From Ehretia macrophylla (lineage: Eukaryota > Streptophyta > Magnoliopsida > Boraginales > Ehretiaceae), in the NCBI GenBank assembly GCA_037974665.1, contig CM075767.1, forward strand, positions 18,058,840 to 18,122,839: DNA of 64,000 nucleotides, in the 5' to 3' direction. Shown one piece after another: positions 32,505-43,872 of the stretch. A program made the translations under genes and the position numbers. Under the pieces are notes generated by a model, which was not told where the DNA came from, did not search any database, and saw only the letters and a program-made list of their open reading frames with translations. Within the stretch, counting starts at the first letter, position 1. Each line of letters opens with the position of its first letter.

Positions 32505-33485
32505 AAGTAGCATAAAGTAATGATCTCACATTAACAATTTTACCCTTGTGAGGGTGATTCTTAAGTGAAAAGAGTTTCTCTTTCTTAAAATACTAGTTTT
32601 TTGAGATGGACTCTCCCTTTACCCTTGAGTTGTTATATTCTAGGACTTATTTTGTTACATTGGTATTTTCATTAAGAGTGAACTCCATAAAGGTAAGACT
32701 ATAGGCTGTATTAAGGTGTGTTAAGCGTTGGAATTAGTTTCAATAATCTATTATGGGGGCTTACACGTAATTAACAATTATATTTGAGTTACTATTCTAA
32801 TTAGGATAATTGAGTGATCTAATTCTAGTAAAGATTGTAATAAGACATCTTATCTAATATGAACTTTATAACGTGTGATATCCAATAGCAACTCAGTTAA
32901 GGCTTAGTGAGATTCTTATTAGGTTGTCTATATAAAGATGTCTTGGTCCCAAGGCTAATCATAATTTATTCTCTGTTTTCTCAAATCCCCACATTGAGCG
33001 ACATACAGTAAAAGAAACTTGATTAGTTTGTGGAAGGCCTTGCTCTATTTCTTCAAAGGTTTTTTAGTTTTCTCCTTATAATTATCATGGATTCAGGTAC
33101 GCCGTTCTTCTAGCTTTATATTATGCAATCCTGATATTCTGAGCGAAGTGTATGGTTTATGTGAATTATGTAATTATGTTCTAACAGTAAGTGTCACACT
33201 GAATATTGATAAACAGTGTATGCACCAAGAGAAAAGGGCTACCATTAGGTAGTGTCAATAGGCAAATATAGGCTGGATTAAGGTATGGTAAGTGTCACAC
33301 TGAATATTGGTATACAAGTGTAGCCGCTTGGAGGAAAGGGCTACCGCCGGCCCAGTGTCGATCGCACCCTCACAAGGGATGCTTCTTAAGTGTAAGACTT
33401 TCTCTCTCATAACAGACTAGTCTTTTGGGATGTGCTCTCACTTTGAGTTTGAGTTGTTACATTTTTTAGCTTATTTTATTACACA
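32505..33485. mobile_element. Unit-A-specific composite insert with a candidate 468-bp solo LTR
   Basis: Unit B lacks this stretch. Its edges repeat each other imperfectly (32560-32680 against 33360-33483; both have TTGAGTTGTTA and CTTATTTT). Between them, 32719-33186 begins TGTTAAGC and ends TTCTAACA, with a TATA-like CTATATAAAG at about 32929. This is the form of a small solo LTR. A clear target duplication was not found. Confidence 0.5.
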
Positions 33486-33539
33486 TACCATACCCGATTG
33501 ATTGCATCTCGCCTAATTTGTCCATAACACAAAAAAATT

Positions 33540-34160
33540 ATATTTAGCTCCTCTACAATTCTATACAATACTTTTATTGATTAATGTTACGTGTCACTAA
33601 ATCTCATCTACGGACCACATTAACTTTGCTAAATTAACTTTTCAAGTATAGTTAGAAAACATTAAATACCAAATTCAAACTATCATATTTAATTAGAAAA
33701 CAAATATGAAAGCATATGATTCTAAAAAATAAAATAAAATAACTATTTTTTATGCTCCAAGAACAATGATTCCGAAAAAACAAAAGAAAAAAACCCAAGA
33801 ACAAGTTGGAATAAAAAATGAAACCATTAGATTCTTTTTCTCCAAGTCATACAATTCTTTTTTTATGAAAAAAAAAAAGCCATATGATATTTGTTTGATT
33901 TGAGTTCCAACTTGTTCTCGCTTTTTTTTTTTTTGGAATCATTGTTCTTGGAGAAGAAAAATATATATATATTTTTTAAAAGAATCACATGCCTCTATAT
34001 TTGTTTGCTAACTAAATATGTTATTTTAGATTTAGTATTTAATACTTTCTAACCATGGTTAGAAAGTTAGTTTAACAAGATTAATGTGTTCCATAGATGA
34101 GATCTAGTGAAACGTAGTATTAATTAAGAGGAGTATTATAATTATAGATAATAGAATTAT
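33540..34160. mobile_element. Foldback element D (unit A copy)
   Basis: Long imperfect inverted arms meet near 33870. Paired words include CAAGAACAATGATTCC / GGAATCATTGTTCTTG and GAACAAGTTGGAA / TTCCAACTTGTTC. The same element is in unit B (about 60355-62312), so it predates the duplication. Confidence 0.7.
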
Positions 34161-36679
34161 ATAAGATCCAAGTCCCAAAAGATTGATTCAAAGATTTTAC
34201 CTTCTCGAAATACGTATAATTATTGGCTACTGGCTAGTGAAGGTTCATTGTTTACGTCTCCAATAGTTAGGACGAATTAGGTAGGTTGAATCTATGTAAA
34301 TAATGACCACAATTTACAAAAAACTCCCACGGGAAAAGTATTTAAAAACGTTACGAGATCCTACAATTTTGTTTTAATTACGTATAATTAATTTTAAATT
34401 TTGGTTGATTAGTTCAAATTGTATCATAAACTAATGTTCATTTCATGTATTGTATGTATACAACAAGAAGATACAGGGGGTAGGATAGAGCATATTTTTT
34501 AGTTTGTCGTTAAAAATTGCCCCATACAACGACATGTGATCATTTAACATCAAGATTAACGAAATGGGTAAATTATTTGAGGGTAATTAAATTATTTTGC
34601 CAATCCTATTTTTACCATGCCACAATTGTTGTTTTCGAAATACCACTAGTTTTTTAATATGCCATTCTAGCATTACTAGTGACGTCATCATATTTTTGTC
34701 ACCAATTGTCACTTCCTAATTAGCATGTTTAGTTGGCATGCCAACTAGATAGATTTATTTTATTCTCTCTCCAAGCTTATTGATTTTATTTAATTTCTCT
34801 CTCTCATTTATTAATTTTTTTCTCTTGTTTTTTCATTTTTTTTTTATCTCCTTATAACGTTTCCTTTCCTCTATTCTCTCTCTTTTGTTTAACCTTACAC
34901 ATTTATTGCATTTTTTTGTCCAGATTTTTCTCTCTTTTCTTGAAGAATTGATAATTGCTACAATGAAGAAATTGTTATTTTAAAGCTAATCATATATGAC
35001 TTTGTATGTGCAATAAGAATTAATGAGGATAAAAAACTAATTCTTGAACTAATGCGAAAATATTATAGTAACTAATGAACATATCGGCGAGAGCATTTGA
35101 TGCATTAAACTTATATCATAATTGTCCAAATTAAACTTAGTTAACATATGCATATATAATAAGACAATGACGTCTAACATTACTCATCACATAATGTCAA
35201 AAAAACTAACAGAAAGGGGTTAAAAAACGTAAAAACATCTGCTTCTCGGACCTCACCACCAACCAAAAAATCATCCTCTTCATCGTCCTGGCACTTTCGC
35301 ACCCACTTTCTTGTGTATCAGCGACAATGGGTTTATAAAAGCAATTGGGTGTGAACTTGACTTGAGTGGTAAGCGAGTTCAAGTTGGGCTAGGTGTGAAG
35401 CCTAGAAGATATTCTACGCTTGTGGATTATGGTGTTGTGATTGCTTTGAAGCTGTACATAATGATTTTGTTAAGAATTAGTGGAAATAAAATTGGTGTTA
35501 TGAATAAAAACGAAGTTGTACACAATGTTTATTGTTAAGATTTTGTAAATCAGTGCATTGTTTGGAAAGCACAAACAGGAAGAAGGAAACAGATTTGGGA
35601 AAGAAAAAAAAAGAAAAAAAAAGAATAATAAAAGGAAGAAGACCATGAGAAAAGAATAAAAATATACTGAAAAAGAAAAAATAATTCATTTGAGGTTTTT
35701 AAATTTCATTATTAATTTATGTTTTGACCCCTTTCCGTTAGTTTTATAACGGAATTTTAAAGGCATGACTCATATGAAACCATTTTAGACAGTTAATGGC
35801 TCTTTCAAAATTAAAAAAAAAAAAAAATCGATAGTCAAAATAGGACCAATCGAATAGATTGGAAACTCCTAAAATATTTTAGCCTAACCAAAATATTGAA
35901 ACAAAGATTTTTATTTTTATTTTTTTTGTCGGAAACAAGGATTAATTTGAATATTTTTTATTAAACATTGCGAAAAAGTTTATTATTCAACTTTTCAATT
36001 ATCAAGGACTAAATGAAAAAATGATTCATTCAATAGAAATTAATAATGAAATTTGTCCCACAGTCTACGAGTATATTTTTTTATCAAGCAACATATTTAT
36101 TAATTAAACAACATAAATACCAAGGCAATCTGCACCCAAACTATACAAGACTTCAAAGAACAAAATAAAAGTACATGACACAAATACATCACAGGGGTGG
36201 GGGTGAGAAGTAGCCATAGTAGTTGATCAAAAAGAGCAGACCACAGAGGCATACATGGGTGATAGCCCAAACACATATCATCACAACTAAACTCACAATA
36301 GAAAATACCAAAACCAACATAAGTTTACACAAAATATATTCAAAAGTAGCGAGAACAAAAGATAGAAAAAGGAAAGCAAGAAAAAACAAAAGAAGAGAGG
36401 AAGGGGAGAATTGGGTACTACCAACCATATCGCCGGAGCTCCTAAAATGACCACTCAGTGTTGGTGGGATAACGTTCAACTAGAGGGAAAAAGAAATTCT
36501 CCTGAGAGAGTTGAGAGTGTGTGTGTGTGTAATTGAGACGTTTAAATTATTTTTACAGTTTATATTATACCTCAAGCATTGGTCTCCTACTCCACTAGGT
36601 GATTAAAGGCAACTGCGATTCCTCATTTTCTCCTAACTATTAAATGCAACTATGACGCTTTATTTTGTCCTCGACAAAG
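34161..36679. other. Non-coding end of unit A and unduplicated spacer
   Basis: Up to about 36065 it is collinear with unit B 62320-64000, apart from about 450 bp at 34680-35185 absent there (it includes a CT-rich tract) and the B-specific solo LTR. Short frames at 35311-35538 and 36189-36479 are not supported: the first is broken by indels in unit B. A (GT)n run lies at 36519-36530. Confidence 0.5.
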
Positions 36680-37192
36680 CAAGGCAGGGTTGGCATTTAT
36701 CGTCCGAAACCATCTTGGGGCTCCCTTTTATGGTGTAGCAAAGCGGATTTCAATAGATAGTGCTATATTCAGCCTAAAGCCTTAGCGTTGGGTGAACAAG
36801 CATGTTTGTATGCAAAAAGTTACCAGCTTAATTCCACAAGTGACTTTTGAGTTGGATGCTAAAGAGGTATGGCAAGCGCTGGTTTATCCTGAGCGTGTAA
36901 ATAATGGAAAATCTCTCTTATCCTATGCGATACCCGAAGGCTACTGGCAGCCTTGGAACAACCTCGCTTATGTTTGATTCGGCGAATTACGGAAAATGGA
37001 GTTATAGATTATTTAATTAAATCTTGTTGTTTATCAAAATTACCCGTAGATTGGATTTCAACTGTTCCTCCACATTTATATAATCTTTTGGATTCTAACC
37101 TTTTCAATGCTGGAATTTGTTAGCTCGTATAGTTTTGACCGAGTGAAATGTCCATTCAACAAAAAAAAAAAAAAAAAAACCAAAAAAAAAAG
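36680..37192 (+). pseudogene. LINE (L1-type) 3' end with RNase H remnant and poly(A)
   Basis: From about 36684 the plus strand reads AGLAFIVRNHLGAPFYG, then ISIDSAIF, the start of the plant LINE RNase H domain. Stops and frame changes follow. A terminal block (WISTVPPHLYNLL) resembles the C-terminus of these ORF2 proteins. Poly(A) at 37161-37192 closes it. It is a 5'-truncated, decayed insertion. Confidence 0.65.
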
Positions 37193-37457
37193 TATGTCGT
37201 GCATGGCAGGATGCATGGGTTAATTTGGATCCATTCCTCTATTAATTCTCTCATTTACTAGATATGGTGCATTATGGGTCAAAGGATTTGATGTTTTTAA
37301 GTCTCATGCATTAATTTTAAAATTTAGTTTTGAAAAAAGTAGTTAAAATCAATTTGAAATGAATGATTGATATCATAAACATAAAAATGATAGCTCATAA
37401 CACACCACATCAAGGGACGAATCAGATATCTAATATTGGAGGGGCGGAGATTTTTTT

Positions 37458-37635
37458 TTTACAATGTTTTTTATACAGTGTTGACCCCACCTAATGGAGC
37501 AAAGCTTAGTTTGGTTTGATTTAGTATTTTTTGTACAGTGCTGACCCTATCTAGTGGGACAAGACTCAATTTGGTTTGATTTGGTTTAGTATTTTTGTAC
37601 AGTGTCGATCCTATCTAGTCGGACAAGGCTCGATC
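37458..37635 (+). repeat. Tandem repeat, three units of ~55-70 bp
   Basis: The unit contains ACAGTG(T/C)(T/C)GA, CCTA and GG(A/-)CAA, followed by TTTGGTTTGATTT. Starts are near 37463, 37532 and 37596. Units differ by substitutions and small indels. Confidence 0.6.
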
Positions 37636-37682
37636 AGTGATTCAAACTCATGCAAACAATATGAAAATATTTGTGTCTAATC

Positions 37683-37847
37683 TGAAAGATTTATTTTCCT
37701 CGTTGAACATTCAGCGAGTTTGTATTCATTTATAATAATTGTGGTACAATCAGATTCTGTACATCTATTAGAACTCTCTATCTACAGTTGAGATTTCAAA
37801 TGACAATACAAATATTCTAGGAGTGTAGATAAGCTTAACTAAGTCCA
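37683..37847 (-). repeat. 3' LTR of the copia element
   Basis: It shares TTATTTTCC(T/C)CGTTGAACATTC and the following ~130 bp with 49451-49657, but lacks a ~23-bp internal piece and the outer ~20 bp. Confidence 0.85.
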
Positions 37848-37864
37848 ATCCCCTCCCCCCCCCA
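37848..37864 (-). other. Polypurine tract of the copia element
   Basis: The minus strand reads TTGGGGGGGGGAGGGGAT directly before the 3' LTR, apart from one variable G in the run. Confidence 0.75.
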
Positions 37865-37899
37865 AGCTGACGGTGGAGGAGCGACAGGAAGCTTGTCAC

Positions 37900-40365
37900 G
37901 TAGGAGCACAAAGCGTGGGCGGTACAACGGCTTTGTGAATAAATCGGCAATTTGGTCAGTGGTGCTATATATTGGAGCTTGAAAGTGCCATCTCCAACTT
38001 TCTCGTGAACAAAATGAACATTAATATCAATATGTTTGCTTCAATTATGAACGATAGGATTTGAAGCCATATAAATTGAACTAACGTTGTCGCAAAAAAT
38101 AGTAGGTGTAATAGGAATAGTAACACCAAGGAATTTTAAAATATGAAGCACCCAGAGCAGGTCCGAACTTAGTGACGCCATGGTACGATATTCCGCCTCA
38201 AAACTAGACTTAGAAACAGTTGCTTGTTTCTTAGAGCTCTATGTGATAAGATTTGAACCCTAAGAAATTGCAAATCTTGTAGTTGAGCGACGTGTTGTGG
38301 GGCAACCAACCCAGTCTACATCACAGTAACCAGATAGATGAAGTTCTGAAGATGGTTTAAAAAGGAGATCGTGTTGTATCGTGTGTTTGATGTAACGAAG
38401 AATCTTTTTAGCGGCCACAAGATGTGGAATGCGCGGAGCATGCATACACTGACAAACAGTGTTGACAACATAAGAAATATCTGGCCTAGTCATAGTGAGG
38501 TATTGTAAGAGCTCACCCTCATGCGAAGATAGACGAGGCCCAGACATCGGGGTAGCAACTGGCTTGGCGCTAGTGAGACCGAAGCTTTGTAGAAGTTGCA
38601 GTGAATACTTAGTTTGTGAGAGAAGAATGCCATGACCAATAGACTTAACCTCCATACCGAGAAAAAAATTCAAAGGACCCAGGTCCTTCATATCAAAGGT
38701 CCGTGAGAGAAGCTCAATAAAAGATGAAATATGTTGAGTAGAGTCGCCCGTTACAATAATGTCGTCAACATATATTAAAAAAATGAGAACATGGCTAGAT
38801 TGGCGGTGAACAAAGAGTGAGGCATCATGAGGAGAATGAGTGAACCTTGAAGATGTGAGAAATTGACTAAACTTCTGATACCACGCACGTGGAGCCTGCT
38901 TAAGACCATACAATGATTTGTGCAGTTTGCAAAAATAATCAGGGTGTGTGTGATCACAAAAACCCTGAGGTTGGTGCATGTATACATCTTCAGCTAAATC
39001 TCTATGCAGAAATGCATTTTTCACATCCAATTGGCGAAGAACCCAATTATTCGAAATAGCTAAACTGAGTACCAATTAGATTGTACCAGGCCGAACCACA
39101 GGACTGAAAGTGTCACCATAATCACAGTCAGGCTGTTGAGTATAGCTTTTCGCTACAAGTCGGGCCTTGTATCTCTTCAACGAGCCATCAGATTTTTGTT
39201 TAATACAATATACCCATTTATACCCGATTATGCTCATTTGAGTTCTAGATGGTACCAATGACCAAGTTCTGTTTTTAAGAAGAGAATTAAACTTTTCCAC
39301 CATTGCAGCACGCCAGTTCACATCTTTAATAGCCTAAGAGAAGCATGTTGGTTCAATCGGCAATTGAGAAGCCATAGAGAGAAGGCACGTTGGAAGTGGA
39401 TACCGTGTAGAGATCAACACACGTGGCTTGCGTGTGCCATCCATGTTTCTAGTGACCATATGATGCACACGTGGTAAGGCAAGCTCAGAACTTGAAGGAT
39501 TTTGCAAACCATCAGTAGGTGCAGTTGAGGTGAAACATGGATTTGTTGGTACAGTAGGTGACATATGTTGTGGAGACTGATTCAATGAAGGTTGTGGAAA
39601 GACATGTGCTGGTGAATTAGCTGCTGAAACACCAACTTGTTGCTGCCCGTGTGATAGTTGTGATGGCATAGAGGATTTATTTGATGTAGGCAAACCGAAC
39701 CATTACTATCCTCAAAAAATTGAGATAGAAAATTGCGGAATCGAAATAATGGAGAATGTGAACTTGAGGCACTAATTGAATGACTAGGGAACTGATGTTC
39801 ATCGAAGACGACATGCCGTGAAATTAGTACCTTGCCAGTGTTGAGACTTAAACATTTGTAACCCTTATGATTTGGGCTATAGCCAAGAAATAAACAATGA
39901 CAGCTTTTGAAGTCCAATTTTGTTCGACCAAATAAACTGAGGCAGAGAAAACATAAGAAGCCAAACGTGCGTAGCAAAGAGTAATCTGGCCGTGTCCCAT
40001 GAAGCATCTCAAAAGGAGATTTGTGTTGAAGCATAGGTGTTGGTAGCTGATTAATAAGATATGCCGCAGTAGAGAAAGCATAATTCCAAAAATATTGAGG
40101 TGGTTTACTATGAGTAAACATTGTGAGTCCCATTTCGATAACATGCCTATGTTACGTTCCGCCACTCCATTTTGAGCCGGAGTTCCGGGACAAGAGAGAC
40201 AATGAACAATTCTATGTTTTTGAAATAAAAGCTGAATTCCACGACCAATGAATTCACCACCACCATCACTCTGAATGCACTTGATTTTTGTATTACACAT
40301 ATTCTCAACCATGGCAATAAATATGGGAAAGATAGATTGCACATCAGATTTGCGTATGAGTGGAT
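37900..40365 (-). pseudogene. Copia integrase C-part, RT and RNase H remnants
   Basis: Reading from 40365 downward: the integrase core carries QSDGGGEF and GTPAQNGVAER (catalytic D and E). 39693-39334 is the variable integrase/RT linker. The RT is split at about 39075 ([19 protein letters not shown], then LDVKNAFLH and the catalytic YVDD near 38773). An RNase H remnant lies below 38260 with FCDN. Several frames and stops interrupt it, so it cannot encode an active polyprotein. Matching 5' domains continue beyond the viral insert at 47782. Confidence 0.85.
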
Positions 40366-40370
40366 AATAT

Positions 40371-40525
40371 TAAGTTTGTAAAAGCTTTCAGCTTCCATTT
40401 CCGCTGTTTCCATTTCCAGTTTCTTTTGTAAGTTCTATTCTATTAAATATATTTGAAGTATTTCAGTCATTTCCTTGCGCACACTGTATCATATCTTAAT
40501 TTGCTTGCAACTTACTTTGCATAAC
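40371..40525 (+). repeat. 5' terminal repeat of the endogenous virus
   Basis: It begins TAAGTTTGTAAAAGC and ends ACTTTGCATAAC. It matches 47626-47781 with scattered differences and is about one fiftieth of the element, shorter than a usual LTR. Confidence 0.8.
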
Positions 40526-40542
40526 ACCCCTTGATACCCTCG

Positions 40543-40555
40543 TGGTATCAGAGCC
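40543..40555 (+). other. Primer binding site of the endogenous virus
   Basis: TGGTATCAGAGCC is the tRNA-Met site used by Caulimoviridae for minus-strand DNA synthesis. It lies 18 bp after the terminal repeat. Confidence 0.85.
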
Positions 40556-40637
40556 ATCTTTTAGATTTATACTTACTGTTTTCTTAGCTTCCCTAATATT
40601 GACAAGTTGCGCAGCAGTCACGTTGTAATACCTTGTT

Positions 40638-41968
40638 GTGCCGTGTGAAGGCTTGTTGGGCAGTAATCAGTCATTGACAGCGACACTTGCATATATTATA
40701 GATCGTTTAAGAAGGAGTTTGTCTATGTCTAGAACTGGTTCTGTAGCCTCCAGATCAAGAGTTAGGAACAAAGAAGTTCAGGTTTTTGAAAATATTGAAA
40801 ATCAGTTGTTAGCCTGGAAGCTACCATCTATGCCCCCTTCTACTATTTTTAAACAAGGAAGTTTTTCATTTGCTTCCAATTATGTTATAAAACTGCTGAA
40901 GAAACAATCCCTCTCAAAGAAGGATATCAAACATTTCAATTACTTTCTGAATGACTTATAGAAATGCATAAACATAAATACAAATATCTGCATTTTGGTT
41001 TTGTTCAAGTAACAATAAAACCCTTGACTAGATTAGGCTTAAATGTGACAGCCTTAATCATGCTTAGGGATGCAAGTCATCTCATTTTAGATGACTTCCT
41101 ACTAGGTATTGTTGAGTCTACTCTCTTTGATGGACCTATGCACTTTAATTCTTATCCAAATTTTACGGTCTCTCTCACAGATCCGTACATCCTAGACACC
41201 CTTTCTCTTACCGTTCAAACTAACAGTTATCATACTAAAGAAGAACGAGAACATGTAGCCCTCATTTATAGGGTATACCACAAGGCCATGAATACTAATT
41301 TTCCCAGAACCAAACAAATTCAAGCAAGAAGAGGCGAAACTACTGTTCTCACCACCAATCTCAACAAAGCATGCATAAATATCCCAAAGACTATCCAATG
41401 GAGTCAAGTTACTCTGCCAGAAAGGTGAGAACTCGAAGTTATTGCCCCTCCGTACAAAGAAGAACCTCGAACCATTGAACATATTATTCAATATGAAGAT
41501 GGTGACGCGGTTATAAAATTCTCAGATAGAAGAAAGGTAAAAATCGAGTTCGAAGATTCTTCGAGAAGATCCACATCCTCAATTCCTCAAACGGAACAAG
41601 AACGGGATAAACGGTCATGCGTGGTTGCAGATCTCAAACGATCTAGTGAAGGTGTTTCTCAACCTCAATATAAGGTAGAGATCCCTACTACCGAAGCTGA
41701 AGGTAACAAAAAGGCTAATTCGTCTACATTCTCCGATATGGGATATGCCAACTCTAGGTACTCCCTTGGGGTTATATCCAAAACCAATACTCTTAAAGAG
41801 TCAAAGTTTTTTTATGAAAGATACAACTATCATAGAGCTTGGTATACTACCAAACTGAGCAAAGAAACGCAAAAGTTCTACGCTAATCTATTTGAAGAAT
41901 GGCTTGAGAAAACTCAAAGTAAAGCCGACTTTTTCAGGTGGCTAGAAATGTTATTCAAAAGAAAATGA
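40638..41968 (+). pseudogene. Movement protein (30K superfamily) of the endogenous virus
   Basis: 40638-40961 gives the N-terminal part. A stop and frame change at about 40960 lead into 40964-41968. There the core HFGFVQVTIKPLT, the LRD motif with a downstream DDFLLG, and the segment after LFDGPMHF match the caulimovirid 30K movement domain that forms tubules through plasmodesmata. An in-frame TGA at 41426-41428 separates the core from a C-terminal extension rich in charged residues that ends at 41968. At least two disabling breaks exist. Confidence 0.8.
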
Positions 41969-42235
41969 TTCAATTGGCCTAATTTTTAGGACCAATCCTT
42001 TTTAAACGTGCTTAGCTCAACAGTCCAAGGATACAAAACATTTAAAGGAGATATGGTCAAATCCAAGTATCCTCCAGATTGCACTGTTTTCATACAGTGA
42101 GGTTCCAAAGAAGCAATAGCTACTCCATTCAATGGAACCAAAGAACTGGATAAAGGATCCTCAAAGGATTTGTCCAGATCTATCAATTATGTGATATAAC
42201 ACAACAACTACACTAATCTCTATTTACAGGCAATA

Positions 42236-43770
42236 GGAAAACAAATTGATCACGCAGTTGCAGTAGTAGCAGCGATTACCATAAAAGGAAATCAAGAAGA
42301 ACAAAAAGAGACAAAAGAAGAAAAGCCATCTTCACCAATTGTTCAGTCACCACCAAATATATCCTTGAAGAACTTCTCTTTGAAAGATCCAGTCAAGCAA
42401 GAAGTTGTAGATCAACTTACTAATCTTATTAGCGGAATCAAAATCAAGGATAATGCTAAATCAGCAGCAGAGGTCAAACCCTCTACACTTGATGTCTTAA
42501 CCAACATGAAACTCAACGTAGTTACATGAAAAAGACATATGGGCCTTATTACTCTAGGCCTATACCACTTGATCTCTTACATGAAGAATATTTGAGAGAT
42601 TCGGTCTATTCGGGTGACAGTATTGTCGAATGGAATATTGATGGTTACTCGGAACAAATGATCATAAACAAAGTCAAACAAATGTTCATGTTTGCACAAG
42701 CATTCAGACTACGTGGAAAAGATAATCAAAACATCGCTAGAGCAATCGTTTATGGATTCACTGGTTAACTGCAAGGATAGTGGGACAACTATCTTAATGA
42801 TGCAGCACACCAATAGATCTACACTTCCACAATGCCAGTTCTGGAAGGCGGAATGCAGACAGGAATACAATCAGATGTTGTCAACACTTTGATATATAGT
42901 ATCACAACAGCATTTGTTGGGTCTACAGCCACATTGGCAGAAAAGACTAGAGAACAATTGTCCAATGTAAGATGCAAATCTCTAGCATATTTTAAATGGT
43001 ATAAGGATGTTTTCCTTAGCAAACTCTATTCTAGAGATGATGCAGCAACCATCTACTGGAAGGAAAAGTTCATTGATAGACTTCCAGCAGCGTTTGCTCA
43101 AAAGCTACGAACTCATCTCAAAGACGAAAATGGAGGAATTATTCCATATGCTTAATACATGTTTGGCCAATTAGCAACATAAGTTATTACGGAAGGAATG
43201 GACCTTTGTAATGATTTAAAGCTCAAATGTCATCTTGATAGCCAAAAGCTCAAAGGCAAACAGGCTATGGGAGATTTCTGTGAACATATGGGTTTTCAAC
43301 CTCTCGCAAAAAAAAGAAAGAAGTCATAGCACAACCACAAATCTTCCAAGAAAGGATATGAAAAGAAGAGACCTTATTTTCATAAAAGAAATAATGAGAA
43401 GAAAAGGTTTGCGAAAAAACCTTACATAAAAAAGGAAGCCTCAACACCCCATAAGAAGGATGATAAACAAAAGGCTCTGGTATGTTGGAAATGTGGAAAG
43501 ATTGAGCACTATCAAAATAGATGTCCTGTAAAAAAACGCATTCATGCTCTTGATCTTGACGAAGGTCTCAAAAGATCTTTGTGTCGTATCTTTCTTACAC
43601 CTTCCGATGATGAAGGAGAAGATCTCAAAGTTAACCTCATAGGTTCACATTCAGACAATGAAGATCTAGAAAGTAATTCTAAAGCAGAGCTAAATGAGCT
43701 TCATTAGTCCTCTGACTCATCAGAAGAAGAAGAAAAGTGTTATTGCAATGGATGATGCGAAGAATGTTTT
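42236..43770 (+). pseudogene. Capsid (gag-like) region of the endogenous virus
   Basis: The region starts with a charged segment in one frame and moves to frame 42526 onward. The capsid core there carries the EWNIDG signature of this virus group. A CCHC zinc knuckle at 43483-43524 (C-x2-C-x4-H-x4-C) follows a Lys/Arg-rich tract. An acidic Ser/Glu stretch and a second Cys cluster (43738-43767) come next. In-frame stops at 42766, 42778, 42814, 43153, 43180, 43327, 43705 and 43753 break it, but the frame itself is kept. The intact protein would package viral nucleic acid. Confidence 0.75.
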
Positions 43771-43872
43771 GCAACAAACATCAACGCACTTGGCTTAAAT
43801 GTCCTATCAGCCCAAGATAACCTCACTCTGGATCTTATTAATCAGATTCAAGATCCAATTGTTAAAGCTCAA

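Larger units (their letters stand above)
14758..36065. repeat. Segmental duplication unit A
   Basis: Sequence from about 14758 to about 36065 is collinear and same-orientation with unit B (about 53043-64000). It covers the TPS gene, its introns and promoter, and several kb beyond the promoter. The collinearity is broken only by insertions or deletions specific to one unit. In unit A these are 15779-22941, 25817-30383, 30817-31725 and about 32505-33485, plus about 450 bp around 34680-35185 that is missing from unit B. Confidence 0.85.

Noticed and set aside
35311-35538. 75-codon frame conserved in part between the two duplication units
   Set aside because: Unit B has internal deletions that shift the frame; no domain is visible.
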